Of a stretch of 64,000 nucleotides of DNA, positions 33,450 through 44,448 are shown piece by piece. Every line of letters begins with the position of its first letter. Positions within the stretch are counted from its first letter, which is position 1. The DNA is from Carposina sasakii (taxonomy: Eukaryota > Arthropoda > Insecta > Lepidoptera > Carposinidae): assembly GCA_014607495.2 (NCBI GenBank), contig CP053153.1:8370001-8434000 (forward strand), in the 5' to 3' direction. Made by a program: the position numbers and the translations under genes. A model generated the notes under the pieces. That model did not search any database. It had not been told where the DNA came from and worked only from the letters and a program-made list of their open reading frames with translations.

Positions 33450-34127
33450 AGTCCTAAAAAAAAAAATGTAGCTAATGTAAATTTAAAAAATATTCTAGAG
33501 TGAACAACATTAATAATTGTTTAACTTGCCTGGCGAACTGTTGCTGACGTTTTTTTTTGTGGTTTATGCCCTGGACTCTATGTATACCTGACACATCGTC
33601 GCATGGCTCATGCAACACATCGCAACGTCACTCGTCGATATAAAAATAATTCAAAGTGTTGATATGTCAAAGTAATTTTAAAAAATAGGTAGTTTTTAGG
33701 TCTAGGGTGGTAGATAGGTAGAATGAAGTGAAAATTGGTAGATCTACCTAAAAGTTAGTAGATATGACATCACTGACCTACGGGATTTTTGTAGGTAGAA
33801 GAGAAGTCGCTCGGGTATATTCCCGAATGTTCGGGACCGAACGTCGAGCCGTATAAATAAATACGGCGGATCTCGGCCGACGTAGTCAGTATTAATTGAA
33901 GAGTCTTAAGTTAGTCTTGGGATAAGACAAGGAAAGCTAAACAAGCGATTATGAAGAAAGTGAATAGTGAAGAAGTTTATAGTGGAACTGTTGGAAGTGT
34001 CTTGTACTAGAGTTATAGTGAATAGTGCTGGAATTCTGTAACCTGCTCCACCTAATAAAGAGTTCTTACACCTACGCCTACCTTTTAATCGGCAGCTCCG
34101 AATCACCCGTACCCAGTACGTAACAGT

Positions 34128-34235
34128 ACATTAAAGTCCGTACAGGAAATAAAATCAGTGGTCCAGGCCCGTGACTGGCATTGAACCTACGGCTTGCGAC
34201 TGAAAGGCGCACGTCTTGGCACTTCCCGTAATCTA
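34128..34235 (-). repeat. Right part (head side) of the split SINE
   Basis: 'aaataaaatcagtggtcca', 'ggcccgtgactggcattgaa' and 'gaaaggcgcacgtcttggc' match the head of the SINE at 15622-15878. This completes the piece that ends at 29332. Confidence 0.7.
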
Positions 34236-34324
34236 AGTGTGGTCCTTTAAGTTAATAGTCGCCTCGTATTTAGTCAGTAAGTGTAGTCCTATAAGTCGGT
34301 CAAAGTAATAATTAATTTAATGTT

Positions 34325-34490
34325 ATAAATGTAAAAGTAAGTTTGTCTCTTTGTTATCTTTTCACGGTTTATTTCCTCAAACGATCTTCTTGAAATTTTG
34401 TATACGTTATAGTTAATAGTATGGAAAAGAACATAGGCTACCTACATTCTGTAGTCCACGCAGACGAAATTACGAGCAATAGCTAGTTAT
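34325..34490 (-). repeat. SINE/RTE-type fragment
   Basis: Ends at 'gtccacgcagacgaaattac', a decayed form of the 'gacttcgtccgcgtg' core, with 'tttgtctctttgttatc' at the other side. Old copy. Confidence 0.55.
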
Positions 34491-34876
34491 ATAATATTTT
34501 GTTGTAAGATTGTAAGTTTGGTTTCACCAGTCCAACGGGAGATTACCATAACAAATTAATTCTCATCACGAACCAGGAATGGCCATTGCGACGGTCTATA
34601 GCCTGATGTGGGTATGGTTCTTATTAAGTATTACTCAGCGAAACGCTCTTTGATTACTAAAGAGGAGAGAGTTGAATTCGTCTAGGAAATAGGCGGAGGA
34701 ACCCGCAATAGTAGATATAAGATACAAGAAAATTGTCCAATGTAGGGTTTGCTTCCGTTTAAAATTGCAACATTATTTTCATCCTGTAGTACACAGATTC
34801 AAATACTTAAAAAATAATCCATCTCAACGTAGGTCCTTCGAGCCGAATCTTAAAACATTTATTTATTTCATTTCAG

Positions 34877-35184
34877 CTCAGCTGTACCTGAAAGCGACGA
34901 TATTCGAAGCGAACAAAGCAGAATGCTACTGGAAAAGCGACCGGTTTTCGCCCACGATTTCAGCGCGGTGGGATCCCAACTCTGCCACGGTTAAGCTGTC
35001 AGTCTTCAAGGCTAATTTGAGCAAAGTCAGCGTTTACCTAACCCTGGGATGTAAGAGTACGATGTCGAAGAAAGAACATCTTGGAAAAGCGACCATAGAC
35101 GAAAACTCCGCGAATTCGGACACTTGGAAAGAATGTATAAAAAAACCGGGTGTACCTAAAACGTTTTGGGTCAACTTGGAATAA
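34877..35184 (+). CDS. Tandem C2-domain protein, exon 4 (last)
   Basis: The acceptor TTTCATTTCAG|CT is followed by 308 nt ending in TAA at 35182-35184. Joining to exon 3 completes a GCT codon and reads AQLYLKATIFEANKAECYWK. It finishes the second C2 domain: SPTISARWDPNSATVKLSVF, VSVYLTLGCKST, then KKEHLGKATI (the K..lG strand) and a C-terminal FWVNLE like the WH.L ending of synaptotagmin C2B domains. Candidate polyadenylation signals are AATAAA at 35180-35185, overlapping the stop, and ATTAAA at 35217-35222. Confidence 0.85.
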
Positions 35185-35598
35185 AATCTCTGCTTAGTTT
35201 ATAATGTATTACTATTATTAAAACTAAATTAAGTATTGATTTTACTAGGCATTAACTATGGACGTTAATTACTAATCTTACAGACGCTCACTGGTTTTAA
35301 TGAGTGAAATGTATGCCTTAAGTATCTAGAAAAGGGAAGTTCTACTTCCGAGGTAACTATGAATATCTTATGTGGTGGTAAGATACTTACCAATAATAAT
35401 GACCATCTAGTGATTTTATTTTCTCCGTCCACAACAAAGAAGCGATATTGGAATAAGGGCAGTCATCGTCAATGTTAAAAGGAACAGTTTTACATAACTA
35501 AATGACAGCAATGATCATTAATTACTGTTCCATGTTTCATTAATAATAATACAGATGCAGCCCGGTGTAATGAGCATTATTTTGAAACGGTGTCTTTG
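35185..35598. other. 3' flank of the C2 gene
   Basis: Probable 3' UTR, then AT-rich sequence without recognised elements. Confidence 0.4.
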
Positions 35599-35599
35599 T

Positions 35600-35958
35600 A
35601 GGGTGTGAGTAACAGCCAGGCAAATACTGATATGAAAAACAATTATTATTGTGTTGAGTGATACGATAGTGTTATTATTACTCGCTGGAAATGCATTTTT
35701 AAATTTGAGTATCCGCAATTTTTGCTTTCGCGCCTGTTTATCGGTTATTGTTATACATGTCTGTTTTGATCACTTGTGACTGTTGTCCACAACTGTTCAA
35801 TCCTAATGGTTGATCATCAGTTATTTGAACTGAGTGCAACTTTTTAGGACTAATTAAATGAACTACAGAATTTACCTGCAAAACTTTTCATGGCGTTCGT
35901 CTCAGAATCATGGTCTGATGTCAGCATATCAATATTAATCTGGTTGCCACTTACACTA
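35600..35958. mobile_element. MITE family G copy B, decayed
   Basis: 'gggtgtgagtaacagccagg' at the left and 'tcagaatcatggtctgatgt' with a degraded end at the right match family G. The right terminal CAGGGTGT is lost. Confidence 0.65.
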
Positions 35959-36777
35959 ATGTATATGTGTTTGATTAATATATAAGTTAATTCTGTATAT
36001 TTTTGGACAGAGCTTGAAATAATATTAGATATAGGTAGATAAGATCGAAATTTAAAAATTCTATGTTTAATATTATGAATTCAGATAAAAAATCTAAATC
36101 AAGATCTAATCATACATGGGGACAGATAGACAGCGGGTAGCAACTTTGCTTTATACTATGCTATGGTTATGATACTCGTAACTCGATATTACCTATACTC
36201 TTGTTACATGACAAATTCTGGTTATAGGCGGTATTGATATTAGTAATCTATATTTTATTCACATTTGTAAATTTGTTAACATATAAGAACATTTCTTTAT
36301 TAATAATTTTTACATTATTCTATTCTCAATATTTATAAGTATATTAGATTCCACTTCCGGATGGTTTTAACTTACTAAATAGGTATTTAGTTTACATATT
36401 GTACCTCTATTTTTTTTTTAGTGACAAATATAACAATGAATATAATGAATCAGATGGAGGTATTTCAATTGCCTAACCCACCTGTCAGTCTACTACTGAT
36501 GCCAAACTTCAGAAAAATTACTAAAGCACTTTGGCGATTTGTGACATTAGAAGCGTAGGTACCCTGTCGTAGACATTATATGAAAAAAAATGCGATGAAT
36601 AAAGTCATAGACAAAAACTTAGCACGTTATGTAGCTTTTTAACGTATCATGGACCAAAGGTAGCCACGGAGCAAAGCAAAGGTAACTAAATTGACGTTTG
36701 CTTGGGTGATTTTGCATTTTGAGCAACCTACATCTGTCTCTTTCCAATAAGTGTATAAGAAATTAGAGACGTCTATA

Positions 36778-37108
36778 CAGGATGATTTTTGGTCGTCAAC
36801 GTTCCCAAAAACTACGAAATCTCCTCATCATCACAATCATTTTTGTCCAAGATATTAAGAGTCCAAAGTTGAGTAAATAGACTGCGTTTTTCTGATGCAC
36901 ATACATGCGCGTAGCAAGATTTTTTCACGAGAAATAATTAATATCTGTCTATGATAAAACTAGCATATACACCAATCAAAAAATAAAAATAAAAAAATTG
37001 AAAAATTTAGATACATCGTTTCCCAGCGTTTTTTTGGGCATAATTTTACTTTATTTGCTGTATAGAGTACATACCCTTCCTTAAGGGACGCAACGAAAAA
37101 ACACCCTG
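36778..37108 (-). mobile_element. MITE family M copy 2 (331 bp)
   Basis: Inverted relative to copy 1: starts CAGGATGATTTTTGGTCGTC and ends AACGAAAAAACACCCTG, TA on both sides. It lacks about 50 bp of the usual length, including the 'tcccaggtatgcttcc' block. Confidence 0.8.
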
Positions 37109-37204
37109 TACAGGTAAAATTCCATTTCCATGCATTAGTCATTATCCTGAGTATAACACCCATAATCATGCATGTCAAAAACAATGACCAAATCTCCCCG
37201 GTCA

Positions 37205-37470
37205 CTGAAAATGGGTGTTTTCGACGGCAATAGACGACATGATCACGACATTTCGTCATCTGCTATGGGAGGCCGTGTCGTGGTCGTGTCGTCTAATGGG
37301 GAAAAACAAGCCATACTAGATGTATACAAAACAATTTGTTCTAGCGAAAGGTGTTTTGTCGCTTGTCCAGTGATGGCTCGCCTTAATACATTTTTTCTGC
37401 CAAAAAAGCCGTGGTCGCGTCGCTGGCGTGGTGGAAATCTTCTAGTGGAAAAACGCCCATCCTTGCGAAT
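37205..37470. mobile_element. Probable MITE with ATGGG(C/T)GTTTT ends
   Basis: 'aaaatgggtgttttcgacgg' at the left faces 'ggaaaaacgcccatcc' at the right. Interior 'gtggtcgcgtcgctggcgtgg' and 'ggccgtgtcgtggtcgtgtcg' resemble a hAT-type non-autonomous family. The open frame at 37172-37498 is fully contained here and is not a credible gene. Confidence 0.5.
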
Positions 37471-37499
37471 ACGCGAACCAGCAAGTGGAGTATGCTAAG

Positions 37500-37665
37500 T
37501 ATGATTTCTTTCGAAACTCATATTGCCAAGGATTACCAAGGATTGCCAAGTCTACCAGACGCCAACCCTCCTCGGGTATAGCTTAGTATCAAGTTTAGAA
37601 ATCGTGAATCCGTCCATAAAACGTGACTAGGATCGGACCTACGACCTTCTGACTATACCTACCAA
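37500..37665 (-). repeat. SINE fragment
   Basis: 'gatttctttcgaaactcat', 'ccaaccctcctcgggtatag' and 'acctacgaccttctgacta' match the SINE at 15622-15878. Confidence 0.7.
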
Positions 37666-38650
37666 CATATTCGATGTTAAATGTTCGATGCTTACTGGCA
37701 ATAGCTATTTTAGTAGCTAATAAAGAAAACTGCAAATGCAACAAGAATATAATATCGTTCCGCATCGACGTTCTTTGTGACATTTCACTTATAAGTACTC
37801 CTTTCTTTATACATTTCACGAACCGGACTTCAACACGTCATTTAACGAACGACTGAAGATAGTTTCGAGCGCCTATGTTTTTGAAATAGTTACTTAGCAA
37901 GGTAAGAGTACTGACAAAAATATTTAGGTACTTACAAATGAGCAGAGCTATAGAGGCTTGAAAATATTATTTAGAAGTTAGCATTTCAATATTTGAAGGT
38001 ACCTGTATATATAGTATAATGCCTATGTATGTATGTATCTAGACTTAAATTGGATTTATGATTATTGAAACAATTTCATAGAACAAATCCTTCCTAATTA
38101 GCTCTACGTAGGTACATTAAGTCCGTAAAGAATTATCCAAGTAATTTTGTGTTCTGAATTAGTGTTTCCTTGTGAAATTTAAATGAGTAGAGGACGAAAG
38201 GAATGTCTAAACACGAGTTGGTACTGTGTAATTTTCTACACTTTCAATATACCTATATCAACAGAAAAAGTATACCCGCTCTCTTTTAGCTTTTCCTGCC
38301 CTTTGATAGTGAGTTTGGCATACTTATATGAGTAGGTAGGTAGGCACTTTATGACCGATACCTAGTAAATAACTTATTTTATAGTATCGATACTAATAGT
38401 AGGTTCTAGGTATCGGAGAAAAGTATCGAGTAGCTATGTATGTACGTGTAATTTTGTTTCGTTTCATCCCGATCTACATTAACTTTACGTTACCTACGTA
38501 AGTACCTACCTAAATATCGACGCCGAAAAAAAGGTGAAAACGCTAAATCGCCACTGTACGAACCATATTTTCGACCTTCTTGGATAAAACACCCCATTGT
38601 TGGCAATTATTTTGAATGAAATTGTATTAGGCGTTACAATTCTTTTATTT
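37666..38650. other. Intergenic, no element recognised
   Basis: AT-rich with dense TAGGTA/TACCTA words (for example around 38335 and 38495). No credible frame. Confidence 0.4.
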
Positions 38651-38654
38651 TAAA

Positions 38655-38942
38655 CTAGCGGACCTGACAGACGTTGTCCTGTCCCACACCTTTGAACTAA
38701 CGTTACCCAATTGTTTTGCCTTCCCGGACTTTTAAATTTCGAACAAGTTGTTTGTATGGGAATGTAGAAAAGGAATGTTTTAGACATGTTCAGGTATTTT
38801 TTTAAATTTTTCTCTAGAACGTTAGAACCATCCCTGTACTTCAAGGAATACGCTAAAAAAAGAATTAGTGAAATCGGTTCAGCCGTTCTCCAGATTCGCG
38901 CTTACCAACACATTTAGCGAGTCATTTTTATATTATAGATTA
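38655..38942 (+). repeat. SINE/RTE-type fragment, variant
   Basis: Starts ACTAGCGGACCTGACAGACG, includes 'gaaatcggttcagccgttc' and ends 'tttttatattatagat'. Related to 24418-24605. Confidence 0.7.
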
Positions 38943-40590
38943 TTTTGAATTTTAGACCCACATAGAATTGCGAGTTGATGCAGAGCTTCACATACAAAAG
39001 CTGCATCTTCATTCGTGCGTGTCATAAGAGTCGTCGAGTTGAGCACAAACATTACTCATTTCAAAGTCGAAGCCACTTCGTAACATGTTACGAGTTTATA
39101 GGTTTACGTAAATTACGTAACGTAATCGTCCCAGGGAACGTATTATTAGCTATTAGCAGCGCCAACCATGAACAATTTGGGACCAGACACATATTAGCGA
39201 CGAATTAAATTACACTGGTTAAGAGGCGCTTTTCTATCGGTCAGTAGCTGTCCTTTTCTAAAACTTTATCAAGATAACATCAGCTTTATCGTACAGATCT
39301 GACCATTAGAAAAATCAACTCGAAGTACCTATAAAAAAGTTTAACTACTTACATATCTATATTTTCAAATCAAATATTTAGGTTCAGTTTTTTATGGAAC
39401 GAGTATTTCTATCTATGGAATCAGTACTGAACGTATGGAATGAGAAGGTTCCTCACAGCGTCTTCTGCAGCCCGGTAAACCTTATCTGCACGCGGTCGTT
39501 CTGCTGACCACTGAAAGAGGCTCTACCTACCGAGAAACTCCATCCTGCACTGGACCAATTTGGTGATGGTCCATTATTGATAGCAGGTATAATGACCGTG
39601 AGGTGTGGTCTAAGAGGCCTATGTCCCAGTGGGGACATGTTTTAAGTCAAAAAAGAAATATGGCACTCAACAAAACCCATTCTAGTGCGTCTATGTCGAA
39701 TGATTTTATTAATTTAGCTGAAACTGACAGTAATATGTACTCGCAACTCTGGCCGCGTAGACTGCAGAAGTTTCGGAGCCTATTTGCTGAAAACAAGTAA
39801 GCAAAAATACTACCTAAATGTTAATGGGTGCCCATCACAATACATTCCCGAAAACTAAAGTGTGTACAAACCAAGAGCGATCAATTATAGTTTTTGTACA
39901 TGTATAGATAAATTAAGGGTTAAATCGATTTCTGTCATCAGGTAGCGTAGCCAAAATGCAGGTTGAATTGCAGCGAAAGTATACTTACAATTTGGTGACG
40001 TGACCTTGTGGCTGATGGACTCGGGTTGCGCAGCCTTTTGTAGTAGGTACGGGATCCCCAGTCTCCAAGTTTTCCGAAGATTCAGCCGCCTACCCAGTGA
40101 CGACGTTTCAAAAGGAAATGTATAAGACTGAATCTTAACAACATAATAAAATTGTTGCATCTTTAAATTATCGAATTTAGAAGCGTTCCCTAAGCGGATG
40201 AGCCAGTAATTTATCCCTGATCTTTTAGAAATCCTGTAGATTATTTTTGGGATCAAAGTAGTGTACCTACTCTTATAGTCCGTTTTATTATAATCACATA
40301 CATTTTGTCATAAGACGAAGAATTTAATTCAATTTACGATAAACTAATTTGAAGTAGTTAGTTCGATAAAGTTAATAGTTAGTTATCTAATAGATAGCCA
40401 ACCATGACCGTGTTGAAGGTCGGAAGTTCATTCTTTTAAATATATTTTATGACGAAGCCTGCTGAAAAGTGTTTTTAATATACCTTTTAACGTTACGACT
40501 CATGTCACTCACTTAAGAACTGTTATTATACCTAAGGGTTAGCTAAACCTTATTTACATGATATCCTATATTTTGAACATTCAAGAGCAA
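38943..40590. other. Intergenic with repeat scraps
   Basis: 'cttttctaaaactttatcaa' (39250) resembles the duplicated host sequence near 7800. 'ctatgtcccagtggggaca' (39619) is a known style of lepidopteran repeat end. No gene seen. Confidence 0.35.
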
Positions 40591-40765
40591 TTGTTGATAT
40601 GCGATTATCTAATCTACCAAAATGTCTTGACCGATTTTTATGAAATTTCAAATGTATATTTGGTAGTTCTGAGAATAGGTCGTAAAGTATTTTTTATACC
40701 CTTTCCACGCAATAAGCGATTTCCACGCGAGCGGAGCAACAGCTACAACAGCTCAAGAACGGGTG
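40590..40765 (-). repeat. SINE/RTE-type fragment
   Basis: 'cttgaccgatttttatgaa' and 'tttccacgcgagcggagc' on plus are the reverse of the variant repeat at 24418-24605. Confidence 0.5.
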
Positions 40766-41692
40766 AAGGTATCAAGCTGAAATTTATATTAAATACGCAG
40801 GTCCACTGCCTCTAGAAACTGTGAAAAAATCAAACTTCTAAGCCAACGAAATCAAAAGACTCTACCGTTTATGTCGCAAATTTTCGACACTTGCAAGGGA
40901 ATTAAAAGTGGTAGTACCCTACAGGGTACTTCCCGTGAACTCAGAATATTGAAATTTGGTACGAAGCAACGTCATATAGCACGGATATAGGAAAAATAGC
41001 GAAAATAGTAAATTTTTTGTTACGTTATATAATAAACAATTTGTTCGATTTTTTCCTTTTACTCATTTATATAATTTAATACAAGTTGGGTCATAAAGTA
41101 CAACATTTTGTAGGTAAATATACCTAAATATATTATTTCATGACACAACATATTTATCAAAGTCCTTACATGATGCCTTAAAAACAAGATTTTAAACAAA
41201 GATGATTTTAAAATATTACTCATGTTCAAATAAATTTGTTGAAATTGTGATGGAGTGTCACAGTTTGGTCTCAAGTTCTAGTCGAAAATTGGACATTTGC
41301 AGCGGTCTTTGCGAAACCCACCGAAACAATAAGTAAGTGTACATACCTAACTTGGTAGGTACTTAGATGTAGTCTGTGAACTATTTTTTTCCAAAATAAA
41401 AGAAAATTTAAGGGGTACACGTAGAATGGAAGGTGTCTTTAATTGGATAGGTCTTTAAAAATAAAACGAGAAGTTCGAATTTTTTTTGTTGTTAAAGTTA
41501 ATTATTTGAAAGCTAGATGAGGGAATACACGGAATGTTCCTCTCACCTTACATTTGAACTATGCAAGTGAATAATCTAAAAAAAGTAATCAAAAAAAGCT
41601 TGTAAAAAATTATGTTGTATTCGTAGATAGTTACCCATATCAAAATTAATTTAATGACACCTACAGTCAGCAGCTTTTTAAATACAGCTGAA

Positions 41693-41960
41693 GGATGGAA
41701 GACGATTAACGAAAGAGATATATATGGCAGAAGTGATTGGCAATGCTGGGAGAGGTCGCCCTAGACGAACTTACATATACCAAATTGGGGATGTGCTAAA
41801 AAAAAGGGCTAGTGCTCTTGAGCACCCGAAACCGTCGAGCATGTATGAAGAAGTTAATGAATTTGGATGTGGCGAAAGAGGTGTGTTTGGAACGTACTAA
41901 ATGGAGATCTGTAGTCTCTGCCTACCCCTATGGGATATAGGCGTGAGGTTATGTATGTAA
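41693..41960 (+). pseudogene. LINE ORF2 C-terminal tail
   Basis: The plus strand reads MKKLMNLDVAKEVCLERTKW, then RSVVSAYPYGI and a stop, with frameshifted matches upstream. The 'VDEAKEVC.DR..WRS.VSAYP' ending is that of an endonuclease-reverse-transcriptase LINE protein. A 5'-truncated insertion with no catalytic domains. Confidence 0.65.
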
Positions 41961-42042
41961 TTATTTAAAAGTTAGATGAGGGAATACACGGAATGTTCCT
42001 CTCACCTTACATTTGAACTATGCAAGAGAACAAACTAAAAAA

Positions 42043-42827
42043 GCGGGTGGGGCTGTGTCGGGGCACACGGCCGTTGGTTTTAACGTGAAACGTCTATGTT
42101 AGCGAATCGCTTTTAAAGTAAAAGATTGAAATGAAAACAAGATGGACGCTGTTTTAAGTATTTTAATAAAAAAAGAACAGGTACGTAATAGAAACATAAA
42201 ATACATAGCAAATGTTTATATATTTATTGTCACTTTCTGGTTATTTTAAATAGCAGCCGCCCACGACTTCGTCCGCGTGAGGGGGCGTTGTACCCGTGCG
42301 AAGCCGGGCAGGTTGTTGTATAGACTGTAGCCTTCCTTGGTAAATGGGCTATCTAACACTGAAAGAATTTTTCAAATCAGACCAGTAGTTCCTGAGATTA
42401 GCGCGTTCAAACAAACAAACAAACAAACTCTTCAGCTTTATAATATTAATATAGATATAAATACTGTCCAAATTACACTTATTTTTGTATAAATCAATTG
42501 GTTCAAATAAACTTGACAAACACACGAAAGAATCACCACGCTATAAAGTCGGAGTCACGAGTTACACTGAATAGAAACAAGCGTGAGCGCCGGTTTCGCA
42601 CAGTTATCGCAGTATCCCTCCCCCCCCGCCCCGCTTGACCCCGACACGAACTCAATGTCATAACAGCGAGCTGACTATATAAGTGAAATATTTACACCAC
42701 ATTTTTGTTTCTAAGACCAATAGTTTTTTAATTATTAAGGTACGATGATATAGACCTTTTCGTTACGGTCCAGTTTTTAAACCTGGTACCCGTATGTGTC
42801 GGCGCGATTTTAAAGACGTTTCACGTC
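42043..42827 (-). mobile_element. Element X2, inverted copy of X1 (785 bp)
   Basis: Reverse complement of 1932-2716 at the same length, with only a few differences by eye. It interrupts block A/B of the local tandem duplication between 'aaactaaaaaa' and 'aaaaagtaatc', whereas copy 1 reads 'atctaaaaaaagtaatc' uninterrupted. This fixes the element borders to within the A-run and shows that it is mobile. Confidence 0.85.
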
Positions 42828-43264
42828 AAAAAGTAATCAAAAAAATTATGTTGTATTCGTAGATAGATTACCTATATCAAAATTTGTTTAATGACACCTA
42901 TAGTCAGCAGCTTTTTAAATACAGCTCATTTTCAAAACCGAAAATTATATTTTTGTTATTTATTCATACACGAGGTACCTATCGGGCGACTCGGACCGCT
43001 GCTTATCTCTCACCGCAGTCCGAGTTGACTGATTCTCTTTTATTAATTTATTTTGTCAGGCGACTCGGACCGCTTGTAATTTTAACAACAAATCCATTGT
43101 TTATGTACCACTTTTAGAACAGTTAACATGAAGATTGTTAGAAATCAAACAAATGTATTATTTTTTATTTTTATTATTTAATAACATAACACTAAATAGA
43201 GGCTCAATTTCGCAAGTAAATACATATTTCCTATTAAAAATATACACATAAAATTATTTGAACC

Positions 43265-43385
43265 AATCTCTACACAGATACACTCTCTATTCCCTCACTC
43301 TCATAGTCCGATGGGACGGAAAGCCGACACGACCGGAGAGAGATCAGGCGTAGGACCAACGGTTTTACGTGCTTGCCGAGGAATA
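43265..43385 (-). repeat. SINE body fragment
   Basis: 'accaatctctacacagatac', 'tagtccgatgggacgg' and 'aagccgacacgaccggagag' are the reverse of the SINE body at 12010-12180. Confidence 0.75.
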
Positions 43386-43769
43386 ATGATCATGTAAATC
43401 GAATACAGTAGGTATCGTCGTTGTCTGATGAACTATCGAAGGAAATAATTAAGGAAATCTAAGTAATTCTTTCAATGCTTATTACATTAGAAAGTGGACA
43501 TCTTCTCCTTTACTTTTATAACCTTTTTATATCGACTTTTCCATTTTAGATTTGTAAATAAAAGTGAATGAACAAAGCTTCAAAGCCCTTTTTTAATTAT
43601 AGGGACCAGTCGAGACAATCCGTCCAAGCAAAAAAATATTCAAATTGATCCTAATGAACCTGTTATTGACTTGGGTGAGGATAATGATTTTCTAAATAAA
43701 ATTTAACAGGGTTCCGTTTGTCACCCTTTTGGGATGAAACTCTAAAAGCATTGTAATTTATACTTTTAT

Positions 43770-44448
43770 TTCTACCGTTTATGACGGATACGTACTCTTT
43801 ACATCAAATAAAGTAAGTATATGCAAAAAAAAAATGCTGGGAAATTATTTAATTAATGATTTAATTAGTAATGGCACAGAATGCAGAGGTCGTGGGTTCG
43901 AGTCCCACTCAGGTGAGGAATTATTTCTATTTCTTTATTAATAATTTAATTAGTAATATTTTCTAATGATTTGATCGAGCGAAATGTATGGTGTCCAGTG
44001 TTAGTATTAGTTTTTTTATATGCAGTTTTTTTTCTTGAAAAATGTTTATTACATGCGTCTTTGTGGATTTATGCAAAAAATTAAATATTTATCCCTTACG
44101 GGGTAGACAGAGCACCAAGGGCCGATAGGACCACATGGTGCCACTTCTGACCAATTTTGAGGGTATAGTTGAGATGTACAAGTTCGGCTAGTAGTGACAG
44201 GTGGTCAATCCATCGCCTACAAAACACCAAGACCCCCTTGTCCCTCTACTGACTTGTACAGTATGCCCGGGAAGAGAAGCAGCTTTTTTTTCACTGCCAG
44301 AGCAGCATAGAAGCAACTCAATTTTGGACCTTAATAATCTTCGAAACCAGACATTTCCCAGGTATGCTTCCAAGGAGAAAATTATTCGTGATGATGAGAG
44401 GAATCCGTAGTATTCGAAAACGTTGACGACCAAACAACACCCTGACCT
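43770..44448 (+). mobile_element. MITE family M copy 3, with nested insertions
   Basis: Matches copy 1 from 'ggatacgtactctttacatc' to 'cgttgacgaccaaacaacac' but its left terminus is decayed. It is interrupted near 43860-43940 by a tRNA-like SINE fragment ('gaggtcgtgggttcgagtcc') and at 44090-44300 by the 'cctttatccc' repeat. Confidence 0.7.
44090..44300 (+). repeat. 'cctttatccc'-type SINE-like repeat
   Basis: 'tatcccttacggggtagaca' through 'ctactgacttgtacagtatg' and 'cccgggaagagaagcagc'. Second copy of the repeat at 13608-13790, with a longer 3' part. Confidence 0.75.

Larger units (their letters stand above)
29491..33775 (-). mobile_element. hAT-type transposon remnant with 8-bp target duplication
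   Basis: Perfect 8-bp direct repeats ACCTACGG (29483-29490 and 33776-33783) flank a unit starting TAGTGTTGCCAAC and ending, inverted, CAGTGATGTCATA. Eight-base duplications and YAGTG-type ends are the hAT signature. Most of its interior is a second transposon (29662-33173); only about 770 bp is hAT's own. A hAT transposase fragment survives on minus at 33234-33449. Confidence 0.8.
29333..34127 (+). mobile_element. Solo LTR interrupted by a hAT element
   Basis: With the nested insert removed, 29333-29490 plus 33784-34127 form a unit of about 500 bp. The right part has a TATA box (GTATAAATA at 33851-33859), an initiator-like GTCAGT near 33885, and AATAAA at 34054-34059, ending CCCAGTACGTAACA. 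This is the promoter-plus-polyadenylation layout of an LTR, with no internal retrotransposon genes beside it. The exact ends and target duplication could not be fixed, so the borders are approximate. Confidence 0.55.
41503..42925. repeat. Tandem duplication carrying LINE tail and X2
   Basis: Block A ('gagggaatacacggaatgtt', 'tacatttgaactatgcaag') occurs at 41515-41585 and 41975-42035. Block B ('attatgttgtattcgtagat', 'cagcagctttttaaatacag') occurs at 41610-41692 and 42845-42925. Copy 1 has A and B joined through 'ctaaaaaaagtaatc'. In copy 2 the same point is opened by element X2. A LINE tail lies between the copies. Confidence 0.8.

Noticed and set aside
37172..37498. 108-codon + frame
   Set aside because: It covers an inverted-repeat element almost exactly and has no protein-like features.
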